Made by a program: the position numbers and the translations under genes. From the NCBI GenBank assembly GCA_023440975.1, contig JAEZRD010000027.1, positions 1-24,215 of the forward strand: a DNA stretch of 24,215 nt, read 5' to 3'. This document shows, piece after piece, positions 23,063 to 24,215 of this stretch. This DNA comes from Methanobacteriota archaeon. GTDB lineage: Archaea; Methanobacteriota; Methanobacteria; Methanobacteriales; Methanobacteriaceae. A model generated the notes under the pieces. The model was not told the origin of the DNA and did not search any database. It saw only the letters and a program-made list of their open reading frames with translations. The first letter of the stretch is position 1; each line of letters starts with the position of its first letter.

Positions 23063-24211
23063 ATGTCATTTTTAAAATTAATACTTAAAAATCCATTTCG
23101 AAGTAAAAGCAGAGCAATCCTAGCAATAATCGGAATAGGCATAGGAATAGCAACAATTGTAGCATTAGGTGCAATGACCGCAGGAATGGTAGCAAGTGTA
23201 GATGACACTTTACATGCAGGAGGATCAGATTTCACAGTTGCTGGAAACCCAAACAATACAGACACAGAAATGTCACAAAACCAATGGGCATCATTTGGAG
23301 CCACACCCCTAAATGAATCATGGGTGGGTAAAATAGAGAATGTAACGGGAGTGAAATCTGCAGTAGGATTATACAATACCATGGCACAACCAAAAGGAGT
23401 AAATGGATATATGGTAGTAATTGGATTAGACCCATCTAATGCACAATTTGCAGATTTAACAATTACAAATGGAACAATGTATAAACTCAACTCCTCCGAA
23501 ATGATAATGGGTAAATTATCAGCACAAGAACTAAATAAAACTGTTGGAGACAACATAAGTTTAAAGGGAAAAACCTATCACATAGTAGGAACCTTTGAAA
23601 CAGGAGACAGCAACCAAGATAACGGTGTATACACAAGTATAAAAACTGCACAAGACATGGATGATGCACAAGGAAATGTCTCAATGATATATGTAAAAGT
23701 AGATAAAGGAGCAGATGTCGATCAAGTTACAAAAAGAATAGATAATCAATACAAAGACAATGTAACAACAATCACTTCAGTATCAGACATATCCTCAATG
23801 CAAAGTGTAATAGATATGTTAAACAGTGCATCATGGGCAATAAGTTTACTTGCAATAGTAATTGGAGGATTAGGAATAATCAACACAATGCTCATGAGTG
23901 TAATGGAACGTACCAGAGAAATAGGAGTGCTAAAAGCAGTAGGATGGAGTAGGAAAAAAATACTCACAATGATAATGGGAGAATCATTAGTAATCACAGT
24001 AGTATCTGCAATAATAGGTTCTATACTTGGAGTAATAGCTGTAGAATTAATCACAATGGCAGGTGTAATGAATGGACTATCACCTGCATTCACACCAACA
24101 ATATTCATAGAAGCATTTGCAGTAGCCATAATTGTAGGATTACTAGGTGGAATATACCCTGCAATAAAAGCAACTAAACTACAACCAACAGAAGCTTTAA
24201 GATATGAATAA
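23063..24211 (+). CDS. MacB/FtsX-type ABC transporter permease
   Basis: A 382-residue membrane subunit of a type VII ABC transporter. An N-terminal transmembrane helix (residues about 19-43) is followed by a large extracytoplasmic MacB core domain (45-250), then three helices (258-282, 308-332, 348-368) of the FtsX domain. The loop MERTREIGVLKAVG (281-294) and the end ATKLQPTEALRYE are family hallmarks. Such permeases work with an ATPase to drive export or envelope mechanics; no ATPase gene is in the window, and it may lie just downstream. GGAG precedes the ATG at 23063. The palindrome upstream suggests inducible expression. The gene is complete. Confidence 0.92.
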   Translation: MSFLKLILKNPFRSKSRAILAIIGIGIGIATIVALGAMTAGMVASVDDTLHAGGSDFTVAGNPNNTDTEMSQNQWASFGATPLNESWVGKIENVTGVKSAVGLYNTMAQPKGVNGYMVVIGLDPSNAQFADLTITNGTMYKLNSSEMIMGKLSAQELNKTVGDNISLKGKTYHIVGTFETGDSNQDNGVYTSIKTAQDMDDAQGNVSMIYVKVDKGADVDQVTKRIDNQYKDNVTTITSVSDISSMQSVIDMLNSASWAISLLAIVIGGLGIINTMLMSVMERTREIGVLKAVGWSRKKILTMIMGESLVITVVSAIIGSILGVIAVELITMAGVMNGLSPAFTPTIFIEAFAVAIIVGLLGGIYPAIKATKLQPTEALRYE

Positions 24212-24215
24212 AAAT

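Noticed and set aside
23041..23556. 171-codon open frame on the minus strand opposite the ABC permease
   Set aside because: It lies fully antisense to a clear FtsX-type gene in a complementary frame, has no family resemblance and no ribosome-binding site; it is a shadow.

Overview
The window looks like a chromosome segment of an AT-rich methanogenic archaeon of the order Methanobacteriales, most likely Methanosphaera or a close relative. This is judged from archaeal-type genes (L7Ae, S28e, L24e, S6e, S24e, S27ae, aIF5B, aIF2-gamma, Rpo7, Spt4, an HMf-type histone, the GTP-dependent dephospho-CoA kinase), ribosome-binding sites of the GGAGGTGAT type, frequent TTG and GTG starts, and a GC content that looks near 30% by eye. 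The genus call is an inference; no 16S rRNA is present.

Layout. Positions 1-3379 carry the 3' part of trpS, a SpoIIM-like membrane protein, thrC and a histone gene, all on +. A 600-bp gene-free stretch (3380-3978) follows, rich in inverted repeats and ending in a structured leader. Positions 3979-12064 hold the conserved archaeal information-processing cluster on +: rpl7ae, rps28e, rpl24e, ndk, infB, rps6e, aIF2-gamma, a PIN-domain gene, ppa, rpo7, spt4, dephospho-CoA kinase, rps24e and rps27ae. Two of these genes (rpl24e and rps27ae) are shorter than 60 codons. The PIN gene carries an apparent one-base frameshift exactly at a classic -1 slippery heptamer. argH (12219-13643) follows and converges on the next block.

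Positions 13696-17246 are a leftward, tightly packed run: a two-domain carboxymuconolactone decarboxylase-like protein, an SDR oxidoreductase, three tandem flavodoxins and a cupin. It looks like an acquired redox operon. It is divergent from a pyridoxamine-phosphate-oxidase-like FMN protein (17437-17841), and the shared 190-bp spacer contains several perfect inverted repeats sitting on the likely core promoters. Two leftward alpha/beta hydrolase paralogues follow (17866-19511). Between them lies a 28-codon tail of a lost third copy, bounded by a 32-bp direct repeat.

The right end holds a NUDIX hydrolase and a 947-residue PLD-nuclease/SF2-helicase/DUF3427 protein in one operon (19692-22935), a candidate genome-maintenance or defence module. 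A MacB/FtsX-type ABC transporter permease (23063-24211) comes last; a perfect 16-bp palindrome lies just downstream of its TATA box. I found no tRNA or rRNA genes, insertion sequences or CRISPR arrays.
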